NCBI GenBank assembly: GCA_035316025.1
Contig: DATFXL010000031.1
Span: 1-33,575 of the forward strand
Source: JALZAA01 sp035316025
GTDB taxonomy: Bacteria > Actinomycetota > Acidimicrobiia > IMCC26256 > JACDBD01
Length of the DNA: 33,575 nt
Reading direction: 5' to 3'
A model generated the notes under the pieces. It saw only the letters and a list, made by a program, of their open reading frames with translations, ran no database searches and was not told the DNA's origin. Made by a program: the position numbers and the translations under genes. The stretch's first letter is position 1; each line of letters starts with the position of its first letter. This document shows, piece by piece, positions 5,799 through 13,045 of this stretch.

Positions 5799-8459
5799 AT
5801 GGGGTCGGGACCGCGGGGGTCCACGGCGACGCTGTCGGGGCAAACGCATACGTTTCTGTTCACCGACGTGGAGGGCAGCACGCGTCGCTGGCGGTCGGAC
5901 GCCGAGGAGATGGCGGCTGCGCTGGCGAGTGATGACCGGGTCCTGCACGCTGCGATGGAGACACACGGCGGCGCTGTCTTCAAGAGCGTGGGGGACGGAA
6001 TCTGCGCGGTGTTCCCCTCCGTGGTCGAAGCCGTCCGTGCCGCGGTGGATGCGCAGTGTGAGCTCACTCTCCCGGTGCGTGTGGCGGTTCACACCGGCGA
6101 GGCGGTCGAGCGCGACGGGGACTTCTTCGGCGTGACCCTGAGCCACTGCGCGCGTCTCCTGGAGGCGGGTCACGGCGGTCAGGTGCTGGTGTCGGCAAGC
6201 GCCGTCTCGGTGGCCGGCGATGGGTGGGGGCCCAACATCGGATTGCGGGACCTCGGCGAGCATCGTCTGCGCGACTTGGGCGAGCCCGAGCGGGTGTTCC
6301 AGGTCGTCGCGCCCGGCCTTGAGCGCGACTTCCCTCCGCTTCGTTCCCTCGAAGCGGTGCGCCACAACCTGCCGGTTCAGCGGTCCTCGTTCGTCGGCCG
6401 CCACGACGAGCTCACCGAGGTGTGCGAGCGCCTTCTCGCGCGCCAGTTGGTGACCCTGACCGGCATCGGAGGGTGCGGCAAGACCCGGCTCGCCCTCGAG
6501 GCCGCCGTTCGCCTGGTGGAGGACTTCCCCGAAGGTGTCTTCTTTGTTGATCTGGCTCCGCTCTCGGATTCCGAGCTGCTCGGCCAGGCTGTCGCTGCTG
6601 GCCTCGGGCTCCACCTCTTGGATACAAGCGTCGAAGGTCTGGTGGGCTACCTCGCTCAGCGGCGCGTGCTCGTTCTACTCGACAATTGCGAACACCTCCT
6701 CGACGCTTGCGCCGCGCTCGTCGACGCCTTGCTCGCGCGATGCCTTGATGTGCGTGTGCTGGCTACGAGCCGGGAGCCGCTGGGCGTCGAAGGTGAACAA
6801 GTGTTCCGCGTGCCCTCGCTCAGCATCGAGACGGAGGCGATGTCGCTCTTTGTCGATCGGGCGCGTGGGGTCCGCCCCGACCTCCGGACCGACCCGGAAA
6901 CGGAGGGAGCCATCCTTGAGATCTGCCGCCGACTCGACGGGATCCCGCTGGCGATCGAGCTGGCTGCGGCACGAACCGCGCACCTGGCGCCCGCCGAGAT
7001 CCTCGAGCGCCTCTCGGACCGCTTCCGCCTCCTTACTGGGGGGCGCCGGAGGGTCGAGCGCCAACAGACCCTCGCTGCTGCCATCGACTGGAGCCACTCC
7101 CTCCTCAGCGAGGACGAGAAGACGCTCTTCCGGCGCTTGGCCGTGTTTCGGGGGTCGTTCTCGCTGCGAGCCGCCGAAGGGATCTGTCACGAAGACGCGC
7201 TCGAGCTGCTGGGATCCCTCGTCGCCAAGTCGCTCGTCAACCTCGAGGACCAGGACGCGCAAACTCGCTACCGGCTCCTCGAGACCGTGCGCCTATACGC
7301 CGAGGAGCGCCTCGTCGAAGCGGGCGAAGCAGAGCAGTTCCGCTCCAGCCATCGCGATTGGTTCCTCGGATGGATCGAGTCCTTTCCCGTCGGACAGCTG
7401 GTTGCACTCAGTGGAGGCCACCAGCTGACGGCGGAGGCCGACAACCTCACGGCTGCCCTCGAGTGGTGCCGACAGCAGAGACGTCCAGACCTCCTGGTCC
7501 GCATCGCGTCTCGTATGACCACCTACTGGTGGGATTACGTGCGCGTCGCGGAGATGGCGGCGTGGTGGGATGAGCTCGTCGGCGCCCTCCTAGACCTGGC
7601 GCCGGATCTTCGGGCGGCCGCGCTGGTCCTCGGCGTGCAACACGCCATGGCCATCGGGGCGTTCGAAGAGATGGACAAGCTCAGCGCCGACGCGCTGAAG
7701 ATCGCCGCTCCAGACAGCTGGGTCGCGGCCTGGGCGTGGTCCATCCAGGCCCTCTACTGGACCTATGCCGACCCGGAACGCGGCAGGCACTGCATCGAGG
7801 AGGGCCGTACGGCTGCTGCGGCTGCGGGCACCCCCGAGATCGAGCAGATGACCGCCCTCTGGTCCGCCAACTTGATCACCGGACGAGAAGACGCTGACGA
7901 GGGCCTCAAGGTCCTCGAGGCACTGCCCCCAGCAGCCGTAGACAGCGAATTTGCTCTGAACGAAATCGTGATCGGGCTGCTCGCGACCTTCGGCCAGCCG
8001 GAGCAGGCGGCGGCGCGACTCGCGGCTGCACCCCCGCCACGCACCCCGCTGCGGCGCTTCGCCTGGACGTTCACCGCCGCGTTGATCGCCTCAAGCGAAG
8101 GCCAACGGAACGAAATGGCGGAGCACCTCCGCGCGCTAGCCGCCATCGTGCGCGAATACGCCATCCCGCTCGGAGAGGAGTCTTGCCTCATCGGGTTCGC
8201 CGCGCTCGCCGTCGACGAAGGCGACTACGCGAGGGCCTCCCACCTCCTAGCCACCGTCCAGGGAGCAGCACCCTTCCCATTTCGAACACCCCTACAGGTG
8301 GCCGTCTACCGCCGCTGCGCCGGCATGGTCCGCGCCGCGCTGGACCCCGCAACCGCACGACGGTGCCGCGCCCGGGGAGCAGCAACCCCCGTCAACGAGG
8401 CCCTTGACACCGAACTCCAAAGGCTTCGCCCTGATGAAATGTTGCCAAACGAGCATTGA
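5799..8459 (+). CDS. Class III nucleotidyl cyclase domain fused to an NB-ARC/AAA-type ATPase (signalling regulator)
   Basis: An 886-residue protein. Residues 17-170 form a class III cyclase homology domain: metal-binding D23 in FLFTDVEGST and D66 in KSVGDG, ATP-specifying K62 and D108, and transition-state R119. The usual Asn of the VNxAAR motif is Ser (S115). Next comes a STAND-type ATPase: Walker A GIGGCGKT (222-229), Walker B VLVLLDN (290-296), ATSREPLGVEGE (322-333), then GIPLAIELAAAR and the AIDWSHSLLSEDEKTLFRRLAVF winged-helix region. The C-terminal third is helical and TPR-like. It resembles the mycobacterial cyclase-ATPase-LuxR proteins but ends without the LuxR helix-turn-helix. ATG 5799 is chosen over ATG 5757 because of TATGCT 8 nt upstream. 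It is the only gene between the tRNA-Gly direct repeats. Cyclase activity is plausible but unproven because of N-to-S. Confidence 0.88.
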   Translation: MGSGPRGSTATLSGQTHTFLFTDVEGSTRRWRSDAEEMAAALASDDRVLHAAMETHGGAVFKSVGDGICAVFPSVVEAVRAAVDAQCELTLPVRVAVHTGEAVERDGDFFGVTLSHCARLLEAGHGGQVLVSASAVSVAGDGWGPNIGLRDLGEHRLRDLGEPERVFQVVAPGLERDFPPLRSLEAVRHNLPVQRSSFVGRHDELTEVCERLLARQLVTLTGIGGCGKTRLALEAAVRLVEDFPEGVFFVDLAPLSDSELLGQAVAAGLGLHLLDTSVEGLVGYLAQRRVLVLLDNCEHLLDACAALVDALLARCLDVRVLATSREPLGVEGEQVFRVPSLSIETEAMSLFVDRARGVRPDLRTDPETEGAILEICRRLDGIPLAIELAAARTAHLAPAEILERLSDRFRLLTGGRRRVERQQTLAAAIDWSHSLLSEDEKTLFRRLAVFRGSFSLRAAEGICHEDALELLGSLVAKSLVNLEDQDAQTRYRLLETVRLYAEERLVEAGEAEQFRSSHRDWFLGWIESFPVGQLVALSGGHQLTAEADNLTAALEWCRQQRRPDLLVRIASRMTTYWWDYVRVAEMAAWWDELVGALLDLAPDLRAAALVLGVQHAMAIGAFEEMDKLSADALKIAAPDSWVAAWAWSIQALYWTYADPERGRHCIEEGRTAAAAAGTPEIEQMTALWSANLITGREDADEGLKVLEALPPAAVDSEFALNEIVIGLLATFGQPEQAAARLAAAPPPRTPLRRFAWTFTAALIASSEGQRNEMAEHLRALAAIVREYAIPLGEESCLIGFAALAVDEGDYARASHLLATVQGAAPFPFRTPLQVAVYRRCAGMVRAALDPATARRCRARGAATPVNEALDTELQRLRPDEMLPNEH

Positions 8460-8491
8460 CCCATCGACGCTGTCTCGCTTCGTCGTTCGGT

Positions 8492-8533
8492 TTCCCAAGC
8501 TGAGAACGCGGGTTCGATTCCCGTCACCCGCTC
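8492..8533 (+). repeat. Right copy of the 42-bp direct repeat (attR-like tRNA-Gly 3' fragment)
   Basis: A perfect copy of 5478-5519 starting 33 nt after the regulator stop codon. It has no D arm, no 5' acceptor strand and no 5' half of the anticodon stem, so it is not a functional tRNA. With the left copy it frames a 3,014-bp period containing a single gene. Confidence 0.9.
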
Positions 8534-8552
8534 CACGAATTCCAGCCGCGGG

Positions 8553-8903
8553 TCAGTCGCTCTGGGGTCGGACCCGGCCGCCGAAGAAGACCTGGGTCTC
8601 GGCGACTCGGCCGTCTCGCAAGGTGAGCAGCTCCACGTTGCGGTGACGCTCTCCGGTTTCCTTCAGCTCGTACTCGTACATCGCGAAGAGGTCGTCGCCA
8701 CCGGCCGGCACGACGTAGATCATTTCCTGTGTCGTGACGCGATCCGCGGTCGGGAAGCAGCGTTCGAAGAACGTGGCCTTGTCGATGTGGTCGTCCTGGG
8801 GGCTCGTGAACACGAAGTCCTCGGCGAGCAACCGATCCTCGGCATCGCGATCCTGATGCAGGTAGGCATCGAACGTGGCTCGGACGGTCTCGACATTGGT
8901 CAG
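8553..8903 (-). CDS. NTF2/SnoaL-like (DUF4440-type) protein
   Basis: About 117 residues with a cone-shaped NTF2-like fold: VETVRATFDAYLHQDRDAEDRLLAEDFVF, then DHIDKATFFERCFP, the strand FAMYEYEL and ELLTLRDGRVAETQVFFGG. Such proteins include isomerases, hydrolases and ligand binders, so no reaction can be assigned. The open frame has no ATG or GTG that would keep the first helix. TTG 8831 would lose 24 well-fitting residues. CTG 8903 lies 6 nt after GGGAGG (8910-8915) and is the likeliest, though rare, start. It lies 70 nt downstream of tag on the same strand and ends 19 nt from the right tRNA repeat. Confidence 0.7.
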   Translation of the reverse strand: MTNVETVRATFDAYLHQDRDAEDRLLAEDFVFTSPQDDHIDKATFFERCFPTADRVTTQEMIYVVPAGGDDLFAMYEYELKETGERHRNVELLTLRDGRVAETQVFFGGRVRPQSD

Positions 8904-8973
8904 GGGCAGCCTCCCTTCGTCACGCGCACCGTTTCTGCGATCCCGTGCGTAGGACGACGACGGGGGGCCGAAC

Positions 8974-9549
8974 TCATCGGCGCGCCGCCTGCAACTCCTC
9001 GTACCGGAAGCAGGTCGTCGTGTGGTCGTTCACCATGCCCACGGCCTGCATGAAGGCATAGCAGACGGTCGGGCCGACGAAGCGGAAGCCGCGGCGCTTC
9101 AGGTCCTTGCTCATCGCCTTGGACCGGGCGGTCTCGGCGGGAATCTCGGCAGTGGAACGCCACTTGCCGACGATCGGCGTCCCGTCGACGAACTGCCAGA
9201 GGTACCCGGCGAGATCGCCCGTTCGCTCCACCTCTCGGACGCAGCGGGCGTTGTTCACCGTCGACTCGACCTTCAAGCGGTTGCGCACGATGCCGGGGTC
9301 GCGCAGAAGCCGCTCGATGCGTCGCCGGTCGAAGCGGGCTACGCGCGCCGCATCGAAATCGGCGAAGGCGGCGCGGTAACCCTCACGCTTCCCCAGGATC
9401 GTGGACCACGACAAGCCCGCTTGCGCGCCCTCCAACGTCAGCATCTCGAAGAGATGACGGCCGTCGTACGACGGCACCCCCCACTCGAGATCGTGATAGG
9501 CGACGTATGCCGGGTCCCCCTCTGGGACCCACTCGCAGCGTCGCGGCAC
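8974..9549 (-). CDS. tag: DNA-3-methyladenine glycosylase I
   Basis: A 191-residue base-excision repair enzyme that removes 3-methyladenine from alkylated DNA. The zinc ligands are in place: C5, H19 (YHDLEWG), H176 and C180 (MVNDHTTTC). Also present are LEGAQAGLSWSTIL with the catalytic-site helix, FVDGTPIVGKW, SKDLKRRGFRFVGPT and YAFMQAVGMVNDH, all standard for Tag. Length matches E. coli Tag. GTG 9549 follows a minus-strand TACCGT by 6 nt, so it is probably leaderless. It is divergent from the Ddn-like gene, with only 47 nt between the start codons. Confidence 0.95.
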   Translation of the reverse strand: MPRRCEWVPEGDPAYVAYHDLEWGVPSYDGRHLFEMLTLEGAQAGLSWSTILGKREGYRAAFADFDAARVARFDRRRIERLLRDPGIVRNRLKVESTVNNARCVREVERTGDLAGYLWQFVDGTPIVGKWRSTAEIPAETARSKAMSKDLKRRGFRFVGPTVCYAFMQAVGMVNDHTTTCFRYEELQAARR

Positions 9550-9555
9550 GGCGAC

Positions 9556-9561
9556 ACGGTA
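9556..9561 (-). promoter_or_regulatory. -10 box for leaderless tag
   Basis: TACCGT on the minus strand ends 6 nt before GTG 9549, with no ribosome-binding site between. Confidence 0.4.
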
Positions 9562-9582
9562 CTTGCCGCGGGCCGCCTCTCT

Positions 9583-9588
9583 TATGCT
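9583..9588 (+). promoter_or_regulatory. -10 box for the leaderless Ddn-like gene
   Basis: TATGCT ends 8 nt before ATG 9597, the same arrangement as at 5785-5801. Confidence 0.5.
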
Positions 9589-9596
9589 GAGCGCGC

Positions 9597-9983
9597 ATGG
9601 CCATCCCCAGAGCCGTCGCCCGGATCAACCGCGACGTGACGAACCACGTGTCGCGGCCGCTCGCCCGCCATCTTCCGGGCTTCGCGGTCGTGACGCACGT
9701 CGGTCGCCGGTCCGGACGCACGTACCGGACACCAGTCAACATGTTCCGGGACGGCGAGCGGTACGTGTTCGCCCTGACGTACGGCGCCGACAGCCAGTGG
9801 GTCAAGAACGTGATGGCCGCCGGAAGCTGCGAGGTGCGAACGCAAGGCACCACGGTGCGTCTGTGCGAGCCGCGGATCTTCACGGATCCGGATCGCCGGC
9901 TCGTCCCCGCACCGGTCCGGCTCGTCCTGCGGATCCTCGACGTCAGCGACTTCCTGTCGATGCGCCCCGCACCCGCGCAGTGA
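9597..9983 (+). CDS. Ddn-like nitroreductase-family protein (deazaflavin/F420-dependent type)
   Basis: A 128-residue protein of the Ddn/DUF385 split beta-barrel family found in F420-using actinobacteria. Seen: FAVVTHVGRRSGRTYRTPVNMF (about 29-50), where the RxSGxxRxTP stretch binds the cofactor, then YVFALTYGADSQWVKNVMAAG and CEVRTQG. Characterised members reduce quinones, nitroimidazoles or other low-potential acceptors with F420H2. The substrate here is unknown, and F420 use is inferred from the family. Leaderless start at ATG 9597. Its stop overlaps the gluconokinase start by 4 bp (GTGA), so the two are translationally coupled. Confidence 0.85.
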   Translation: MAIPRAVARINRDVTNHVSRPLARHLPGFAVVTHVGRRSGRTYRTPVNMFRDGERYVFALTYGADSQWVKNVMAAGSCEVRTQGTTVRLCEPRIFTDPDRRLVPAPVRLVLRILDVSDFLSMRPAPAQ

Positions 9984-10483
9984 CCGAGCCGCGGGACGGG
10001 CGGCGACCCGTCGTGGTGGTGATGGGCGTCGAAGGCGCCGGCAAGACCACGGTGGGACGACGGCTCGCCGGCGATCTGGGCGTCGACTTCGTCGACGGGG
10101 ACAACGAGCACTCGCCCGAGGCCAAGGCGCGCATGGCGGCCGGGATCCCGCTCGACGACGCGGCGCGGGCGCCGTGGCTCGACCGCCTGGACGCCGTCCT
10201 CCGCCAACACGAGCGCAGCGGCGTCGTGCTCGCCTGCTCCGCCCTGACGCACGCGTACCGGGAGCGCCTCAGCCGGGGCGTCGCCGACGTCGGCTTCGTG
10301 GCGCTCGTCGCACCCCGCGACGTGCTCATGGAGCGCATCGCCCATCGGGAGGGCCATTTCGCCGGCACCGATCTCCTCGACTCGCAGCTCGCCACGCTCC
10401 AGCTCGGCGACGACGTGAAGACCGTCGATGCGACGAAGCCTCTCGACGAGGTCGTTGCCGAAACGCGGCGCGCGATCGCCTGA
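9980..10483 (+). CDS. gntK: Gluconokinase (GntK family)
   Basis: A 167-residue P-loop kinase predicted to phosphorylate D-gluconate to 6-phosphogluconate for the pentose phosphate pathway. Walker A is GVEGAGKTTVG (about 17-27). It is followed by the gluconokinase signature DGDNEHSPEAKARMAAGIPLDDAARAPWLDRLD, with the His that separates gluconokinases from shikimate kinases, then VVLACSALTHAYRERL and HREGHFAGTDLLDSQLATLQ. GTG 9980 overlaps the upstream stop by GTGA. Adjacent genes give no sugar-uptake context. The family call is strong; substrate is by homology. Confidence 0.9.
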   Translation: MTEPRDGRRPVVVVMGVEGAGKTTVGRRLAGDLGVDFVDGDNEHSPEAKARMAAGIPLDDAARAPWLDRLDAVLRQHERSGVVLACSALTHAYRERLSRGVADVGFVALVAPRDVLMERIAHREGHFAGTDLLDSQLATLQLGDDVKTVDATKPLDEVVAETRRAIA

Positions 10484-10606
10484 CGGAGAGCTCACGCCCC
10501 CGCGACCGGCGCCGTCTGCCGAACAACCGGTCCGCGCCCCCGGGGACGGCACCTCGCGTTCGGTTGCGGGCTCGGGACCGCGGTCGAGTCGCCGATCCGG
10601 GTGAGG

Positions 10607-10888
10607 CTACTTGGTCGCGATCGCAGCGATGCCGGCGACCATTACGACGAAACCGATGACGAGATAGACGACTGTCCGCGTGAGCGGCGCCTCCGGGAGG
10701 GTGTCGCGCCTTCGGGTAGCGGCCACCTCCGACCGCACCGGGCTGCCCGGTCTGCCCCGAGCCACGGCGCGCTGCGACGCCCGGCGGCGGTCCGAGCGAC
10801 GGCGAATCAGCGCGACCAGGTTCCCGATGAAGAGAGCGGCGCCCACCGCGGTGACGATCTCCCGCAACACGTCGTCGTAGAAGCTCAC
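10607..10888 (-). CDS. Small two-helix membrane protein, unknown
   Basis: A 93-residue protein with one membrane helix near the N-terminus (about 10-28, IVTAVGAALFIGNLVALI), a basic linker rich in Arg (29-67), and a second helix at 71-91 (TVVYLVIGFVVMVAGIAAIA). No family is recognised. The Arg-rich loop suggests a cytoplasmic linker with both ends outside. GTG 10888 follows a minus-strand TACCAT by 6 nt, which supports a real, leaderless gene. It lies 42 nt downstream of another membrane-protein gene on the same strand. Confidence 0.6.
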   Translation of the reverse strand: MSFYDDVLREIVTAVGAALFIGNLVALIRRRSDRRRASQRAVARGRPGSPVRSEVAATRRRDTLPEAPLTRTVVYLVIGFVVMVAGIAAIATK

Positions 10889-10894
10889 GGTCGG

Positions 10895-10900
10895 ATGGTA
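10895..10900 (-). promoter_or_regulatory. -10 box for the small membrane protein
   Basis: TACCAT on the minus strand ends 6 nt before GTG 10888. Confidence 0.35.
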
Positions 10901-10930
10901 CGCGTCAACTCTCGACGCGGCGGATCGGGG

Positions 10931-11449
10931 TCAGAAGCGCGGGCCCCACACCATGAGCATCAGGATGACGACGAGGTTGAGCTGCAGCACGGTGCTCACG
11001 ATGCCGACCCTCCGGCCGCGCTCCTCGATCTCGACAACCTGCGGAGGGGGCTGACCGGCGGCCGCCCCGGCGGGCGGCGGGCCCATCGCGACCAGCTCCT
11101 CTTGGAGGGCGATGATCCTCCGCACGTTCGGCATCAACAGGCCGTGAGTGAGGCCGATGCCGATCACGTAGAGCACGATCGCGGTGGTGATCCAGGAGTC
11201 GCTGAAGCTCCACACTTTGTCGCTCAAGACCACGAGCAGAACACCGAACACGAACACGGCGTAGATGAAATAGAGGGCGATCCTCGACACGAGGAAGTTC
11301 GTCTGCGTGATCGCGAGCCCTTCCGGCCCTTGGCGGGCCCGCGCCTGTTGGCCGTAGATCCCGTTGAGGAGCACGGCGCCGAAGCCGACGATCGCCGACA
11401 GGATGTGGAGCACGAGGACGAACTTGTAGATGCCGGAGTTGATGCCCAC
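10931..11449 (-). CDS. DUF2269-like integral membrane protein
   Basis: A 172-residue protein with four predicted membrane helices: about 8-28 (FVLVLHILSAIVGFGAVLL), 55-77, 86-108 (ITTAIVLYVIGIGLTHGLL) and 150-168. The LHILSAIVGFG start with its histidine and the overall layout resemble DUF2269, predicted membrane proteins of unknown role. A Pro/Gly/Ala-rich soluble loop lies before the last helix. GTG 11449 is preceded by an AGGAAGG-like ribosome-binding site. It is divergent from nucS. Confidence 0.65.
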   Translation of the reverse strand: MGINSGIYKFVLVLHILSAIVGFGAVLLNGIYGQQARARQGPEGLAITQTNFLVSRIALYFIYAVFVFGVLLVVLSDKVWSFSDSWITTAIVLYVIGIGLTHGLLMPNVRRIIALQEELVAMGPPPAGAAAGQPPPQVVEIEERGRRVGIVSTVLQLNLVVILMLMVWGPRF

Positions 11450-11511
11450 GATGCGCGCCTCCTGGTTCGAATCGACGCGGAGCCTAGGTCGCGGTCATCC
11501 TGGGCTGTGGT

Positions 11512-11517
11512 ACAACG
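11512..11517 (+). promoter_or_regulatory. Possible -10 box for leaderless nucS
   Basis: TACAAC ends 5 nt before GTG 11523. The last base departs from the TANNNT pattern, so this is weaker than the other leaderless sites in the window. Confidence 0.3.
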
Positions 11518-11522
11518 CGGCG

Positions 11523-12182
11523 GTGCGCCTCGTCGTTGCGCAGTGCTCGGTCGAGTACGAAGGCCGGTTAGGCGCCCGCCTGCCACCGGCGCAGCGGTTG
11601 ATCCTCCTCAAGGCTGACGGCTCGATCGCCATCCACGCCGACAGCAAGGCGTACAAGCCGCTGAATTGGATGAACCCCCCGTGCACGATCCGCGAGACGG
11701 AAGACGAGATCGTGGCGGCCACTCCGGGCGGGGAGCGGCTCACCATCACCTTGCACGAGGTGATGCTCGACCACGAGGTCGCGCTGGGCGACGACCCCGG
11801 ACTCGCGAAGGACGGTGTGGAGGCCGAGCTGCAGGAACTCATCGCCGCCCGCGTGCGAGCGCTGCGCGACGATCTCCGCATCGTGCGGCGCGAGTACCCC
11901 ACCGACATCGGGCCGGTGGACTTGCTGTGCCGCGACGGTGACGGGCGCGCGGTGGCGGTCGAGGTGAAGCGAGTCGGCGAGATCGCCGGCGTCGAGCAGC
12001 TGCTCCGTTACCAGGAACGACTCGACCGGGACCCGGCGCTGACGCCGACGAGCGGGCTCTTCGTCGCTACGCGCATCAAGCCGCAGGCACGCGTCTTCGC
12101 CGAGAGCCGCGGCGTGGAGTGCATCGAGGTCGATCTCGAAATGCTCCGGGCCGACGCACCACCCGATCTCAAGCTCTTCTAA
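11523..12182 (+). CDS. nucS: Mismatch-specific endonuclease NucS (EndoMS)
   Basis: A 219-residue endonuclease that cuts mismatched or branched DNA and replaces MutS/MutL mismatch repair in most actinobacteria. The N-terminal domain has MRLVVAQCSVEYEGRL and AYKPLNWMNPP. The C-terminal RecB-like nuclease has D133 (GPVDLLC), E147 and K149 (VAVEVKR), then QLLRYQERL and IKPQAR. The final residues LKLF match the beta-clamp-binding tail of NucS proteins. GTG 11523 is chosen because homologues begin MRLV and upstream residues do not fit. It is divergent from the DUF2269-like gene and convergent with the crotonase gene. Confidence 0.96.
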   Translation: MRLVVAQCSVEYEGRLGARLPPAQRLILLKADGSIAIHADSKAYKPLNWMNPPCTIRETEDEIVAATPGGERLTITLHEVMLDHEVALGDDPGLAKDGVEAELQELIAARVRALRDDLRIVRREYPTDIGPVDLLCRDGDGRAVAVEVKRVGEIAGVEQLLRYQERLDRDPALTPTSGLFVATRIKPQARVFAESRGVECIEVDLEMLRADAPPDLKLF

Positions 12183-12199
12183 CGAGCCGCAACCGTCGA

Positions 12200-12967
12200 C
12201 TACTCGTAGCGGGGCGGGCGCTTCTCGAGGAACGCCGCGAAGCCCTCTTGGGCGTCGGGCGCCTGGCTCGACTCCACCATCACGTCGAGCGCGTGGTCGT
12301 ACGCCGGGCCCAGGTCGAGGCCGATCTGGGCGTAGAACGTCCGCTTTCCGAGCGCCTTCGACGCCGGGCTGCCTCGGGTCGCCCGTCGCAACAGGCTGAC
12401 CGTCGCCTCGTCGAGCTCGTCGGCGGGCACGACCCGGTTCACCAACCCCCAGTCGAGCGCCGTCCGGGCGTCGATCGTGTCCCCGGTCAGGCCGAGCTCC
12501 AGGGCCCGCTTCCGGGACACGTTCCGCGCCACCGGCACCAGCGGCGTGTGGCAGAACCAACCGCCCTTGCCACCGGGCGTGCCGAACCCGGCGTCCTCGG
12601 AGGCCACCGCGAGGTCGGCGGTCGCGACGAGCTGACACCCGGCCGCGGTCGCAAGTCCGTGCACGCGCGCGACAACAGGTTGGGGGATGGACTGCATCGT
12701 GATCATGAGCTCGGTGCAGGTGTCGAGCAGCCTGCGGATCGACGCCGCATCGGCGCCGGCGACGTCATGGAAGTCGTGGCCGGAAGAGAACACGGGACCG
12801 TTGGCGGCGAGGATCACGCCGCGCGCCTCGCTCTCACCGGCGGCCCGGAACGCGGCGGCGAGGTCACCGAGCAGGTCGAGTGACAGGGCGTTGCGCCGCT
12901 CGGGCCGGTTCATCGTGATTGTCGTGACGTCGCCTTCGGCCTTCACCAGCACGGAGTCGGAGCTCAA
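12200..12967 (-). CDS. Crotonase-fold protein, ECHDC3-like
   Basis: A 255-residue enoyl-CoA hydratase/isomerase superfamily member. MNRPERRNALS, the oxyanion-hole segment PVFSSGHDFHD and GLATAAGCQLVATADLAVA are clear. Both catalytic glutamates of classical enoyl-CoA hydratase are missing: GCEL is GCQL here, and the QPEI position is TPGGKGG. The GCQLVA...TPG...GLFCxTP-like pattern fits ECHDC3-type proteins, whose reaction is unsettled, so simple hydratase activity is unlikely. TTG 12967 has a GGGGGTGG stretch just upstream; GTG 12952 is an alternative. It converges on nucS and lies downstream of nothing on its strand. Confidence 0.85.
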   Translation of the reverse strand: MSSDSVLVKAEGDVTTITMNRPERRNALSLDLLGDLAAAFRAAGESEARGVILAANGPVFSSGHDFHDVAGADAASIRRLLDTCTELMITMQSIPQPVVARVHGLATAAGCQLVATADLAVASEDAGFGTPGGKGGWFCHTPLVPVARNVSRKRALELGLTGDTIDARTALDWGLVNRVVPADELDEATVSLLRRATRGSPASKALGKRTFYAQIGLDLGPAYDHALDVMVESSQAPDAQEGFAAFLEKRPPRYE

Positions 12968-13045
12968 CGGCCACCCCCTCGGACGCCGAAGCAGGGTACC
13001 GCCTTCGCTTTCGGGAGTTCGCCGATCGCGCCTACCGGCAACTCG

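Noticed and set aside
7800..8459. A LuxR-type helix-turn-helix at the end of the cyclase/ATPase protein
   Set aside because: The last ~200 residues are helical repeats without the LuxR signature; the protein stops shortly after a Pro/Arg/Ala-rich stretch.
5520..8491. A complete integrative element or prophage between the tRNA repeats
   Set aside because: No integrase, excisionase, relaxase, replication or structural gene is present; only one regulator gene and short flanks.
8492..8533. A second tRNA-Gly gene
   Set aside because: Only the anticodon loop, 3' anticodon strand, T arm and 3' acceptor strand are present; the upstream bases form no D arm or 5' acceptor strand. It is a partial copy.
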